Shown here piece by piece: positions 62,850-64,000 of a stretch of 64,000 nucleotides of DNA (within the stretch, counting starts at the first letter, position 1; the number at the start of each line of letters is the position of its first letter). The translations under genes and the position numbers were made by a program. Below the pieces are notes generated by a model, which worked only from the letters and a program-made list of their open reading frames with translations, did not search any database and was not told the DNA's origin. This DNA is from Pseudomonadales bacterium (lineage in GTDB: Bacteria; Pseudomonadota; Gammaproteobacteria; Pseudomonadales; Azotimanducaceae): contig JAJEIQ010000054.1 in the NCBI GenBank assembly GCA_022827905.1, positions 62,001-126,000 on the forward strand, read 5' to 3'.

Positions 62850-64000
62850 CAGCGCAGCGCGCCCGGCAACCAGGTGGCAAGGCTCGGAACGGCGAACAAC
62901 AGCATCAGCAGCACCAGTTGCAGCGCAACGAAGGGAACGACGCCACGATACATGGCTGCGGTCGGAATGTCCTTCGGCGTGACGCCGCGCAAGTAGAACA
63001 GCGCGAAGCCGAATGGCGGGGTCAGGAAGGAGGTCTGCAGGTTCACCGCGATCAGGACGCCCAGCCAGATGGGGTCGATGCCCAAGGCCAGCAGGCCCGG
63101 GCCCACCACGGGGATGACCACGAAGGTGATCTCGATGAAGTCCAGCACGAAGCCAAGCAGGAAAATCACCACCATCACCGCCACCAAGGCGCCTAAGGCG
63201 CCGCCGGGGAACTCCTCGAAAAGCCCCTGCACCAGGACATCGCCGCCGAGGCCCCGAAACACCAGCGCGAAGACCGATGCGCCAATGAGGATGAAAAACA
63301 CCATGGCCGTGGTTTTCAGGGTGGATTCGCAGACGGAGCGCAGCAGTTCGCGGTTCAGGGTCCGGTTGGCCAGGGCCAGCAGCATGGCCCCCACGGCGCC
63401 GACCCCAGCGGCTTCGGTCGGCGTCGCCAAGCCGGCCAGAATGCTGCCGAGCACCGCGAGGATCAGGCTCATGGGCGCCAGCAACGCTCGAATCAACGCG
63501 CTGGCGGTTGGGGCGTCCGGCTCGGTGCCTCCGCTTCTCTGGGGGGGTGCGCGGTGCGGCTGCAGGACGGCGGCGGTCAGCAGGTAAAGCGCATAGAGCG
63601 CCACCAATACCACCCCGGGAAGCAGCGAGCCGGCGAACAGGTCGCCGATGGAAACCGTCTTCGGCGCAAACACGCCCTGGGCCAACTGCGCTTGGCTGTA
63701 GGCGTTGGAGAGCACATCGCCGAGCAGCACCAAGGCGATGGAAGGCGGGATGATCTGCCCCAAGGCGCCGGTGGCGCTGATCGTGCCTGTGGCCAATCGT
63801 GGATCGTAGCCCTGGCGCAGCAGGTTGGGCAGCGCCATCAGCCCCAAGGTCACCACCGTGGCGCCGACAATGCCGGTGCTCGCGGCCATCAGGGCGCCCA
63901 TGAGGATCACGCCCAGCCCCAATCCGCCGGGCAGCCCGCCGAGCAGCCCGGACAGCGTGCGCAGCAGTTGTTCGGCGATGCGTGTGCGCTCAAGCATCGC
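62849..64000 (-). CDS. TRAP transporter large permease (DctM-like), cut by window edge
   Basis: The last 383 residues of a DctM-type large permease that uses a sodium gradient and a periplasmic binding protein to import carboxylates or similar solutes. Features are the motif GPSIALVLL-like IIPPSIALVLLGDVL, many membrane helices and NLQTSFLTPPFGFALFYLRG near the end. The N-terminal helices lie beyond base 64000: the first Met in view (63997) is in the middle of the family's conserved 'MGxxLERSG' region, so it is not the real start. The amidohydrolase gene follows with a one-base overlap. Confidence 0.88.
   Translation of the reverse strand, partial: AMLERTRIAEQLLRTLSGLLGGLPGGLGLGVILMGALMAASTGIVGATVVTLGLMALPNLLRQGYDPRLATGTISATGALGQIIPPSIALVLLGDVLSNAYSQAQLAQGVFAPKTVSIGDLFAGSLLPGVVLVALYALYLLTAAVLQPHRAPPQRSGGTEPDAPTASALIRALLAPMSLILAVLGSILAGLATPTEAAGVGAVGAMLLALANRTLNRELLRSVCESTLKTTAMVFFILIGASVFALVFRGLGGDVLVQGLFEEFPGGALGALVAVMVVIFLLGFVLDFIEITFVVIPVVGPGLLALGIDPIWLGVLIAVNLQTSFLTPPFGFALFYLRGVTPKDIPTAAMYRGVVPFVALQLVLLMLLFAVPSLATWLPGALR

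Noticed and set aside
63995-63997. ATG at 63997 as the true start of the TRAP permease.
   Set aside because: The encoded MLERTRIAEQLL is the interior of the family's conserved region, so the gene continues beyond the window.

Overview
The window is GC-rich, densely coded chromosome from a Gammaproteobacterium. The best evidence is the gatB-gatA-gatC block diverging from mreB-mreC-mreD-maf-rng-yhdP-tldD-pmbA, a housekeeping arrangement typical of that class. GTG and TTG starts are frequent and many genes overlap by 1 to 11 bases. No gap between genes exceeds about 180 bases, and I see no tRNA, rRNA, CRISPR array or intact insertion sequence. The species is probably uncultured; I cannot name it from sequence alone. 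LAYOUT. 0-4.6 kb: the tail of a flavin monooxygenase, a HipBA toxin-antitoxin pair with a repeated operator, and a PQQ-dependent cytochrome-c dehydrogenase whose C-terminus is built from a dispersed palindromic repeat, co-transcribed with a SnoaL-like protein. 4.6-8.9 kb: a HlyD adaptor plus a C39-peptidase ABC exporter (colicin V type) and a VapBC pair. 8.9-31 kb: an apparently undescribed biosynthetic cluster for a ribosomally made, post-translationally modified peptide (RiPP). 31-33.2 kb: a YfcE-type phosphoesterase, an SCP2-type thiolase and its DUF35 partner. 33.3-38.5 kb: an Lrp regulator diverging from a fused indolepyruvate ferredoxin oxidoreductase and an amino-acid dehydrogenase. 38.5-47.2 kb: a TonB-dependent receptor, an Asp/Glu/hydantoin racemase-like protein, a DUF917 protein, a HyuA-type protein and a MalT-like regulator. 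47.2-61.6 kb: the housekeeping block. 61.7-64 kb: an amidohydrolase and a partial TRAP permease. THE RiPP CLUSTER. The 83-residue precursor at 13801-14052 has a nitrile-hydratase-like (NHLP) leader that ends in a double-glycine-type processing site (MTEEQLEAISAG), followed by a core of only five residues, Leu-Cys-Cys-Cys-Trp. Around it are a YcaO cyclodehydratase fused to its E1-like leader-binding partner (expected to turn Cys into thiazolines), a conserved protein of unknown function, a protein fusing an AlkB-type di-iron hydroxylase to a degenerate GlnE adenylyltransferase, a class II terpene-cyclase-like protein that carries a complete NHLP leader of its own, an FAD amine-oxidase-like enzyme, a flavin-dependent tryptophan halogenase, an amidohydrolase, both NHLM-type ABC exporters with a very short HlyD-like partner, and an MMPL/RND permease. 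The permease probably works with the LolA-like protein and outer-membrane barrel protein encoded on the other side of the precursor. My inference is that the product is a tiny azoline-containing, possibly chlorinated or brominated and perhaps lipid- or terpene-linked peptide exported by dedicated machinery. REGULATION. Two promoters, upstream of the TonB receptor and of hyuA, share an unusual architecture: two CGGGTAG direct repeats exactly 22 bp apart, an AACACCTG box, and a TGATAGG element about 17-18 bp further on. This defines a small regulon that probably answers to the adjacent MalT-like activator.
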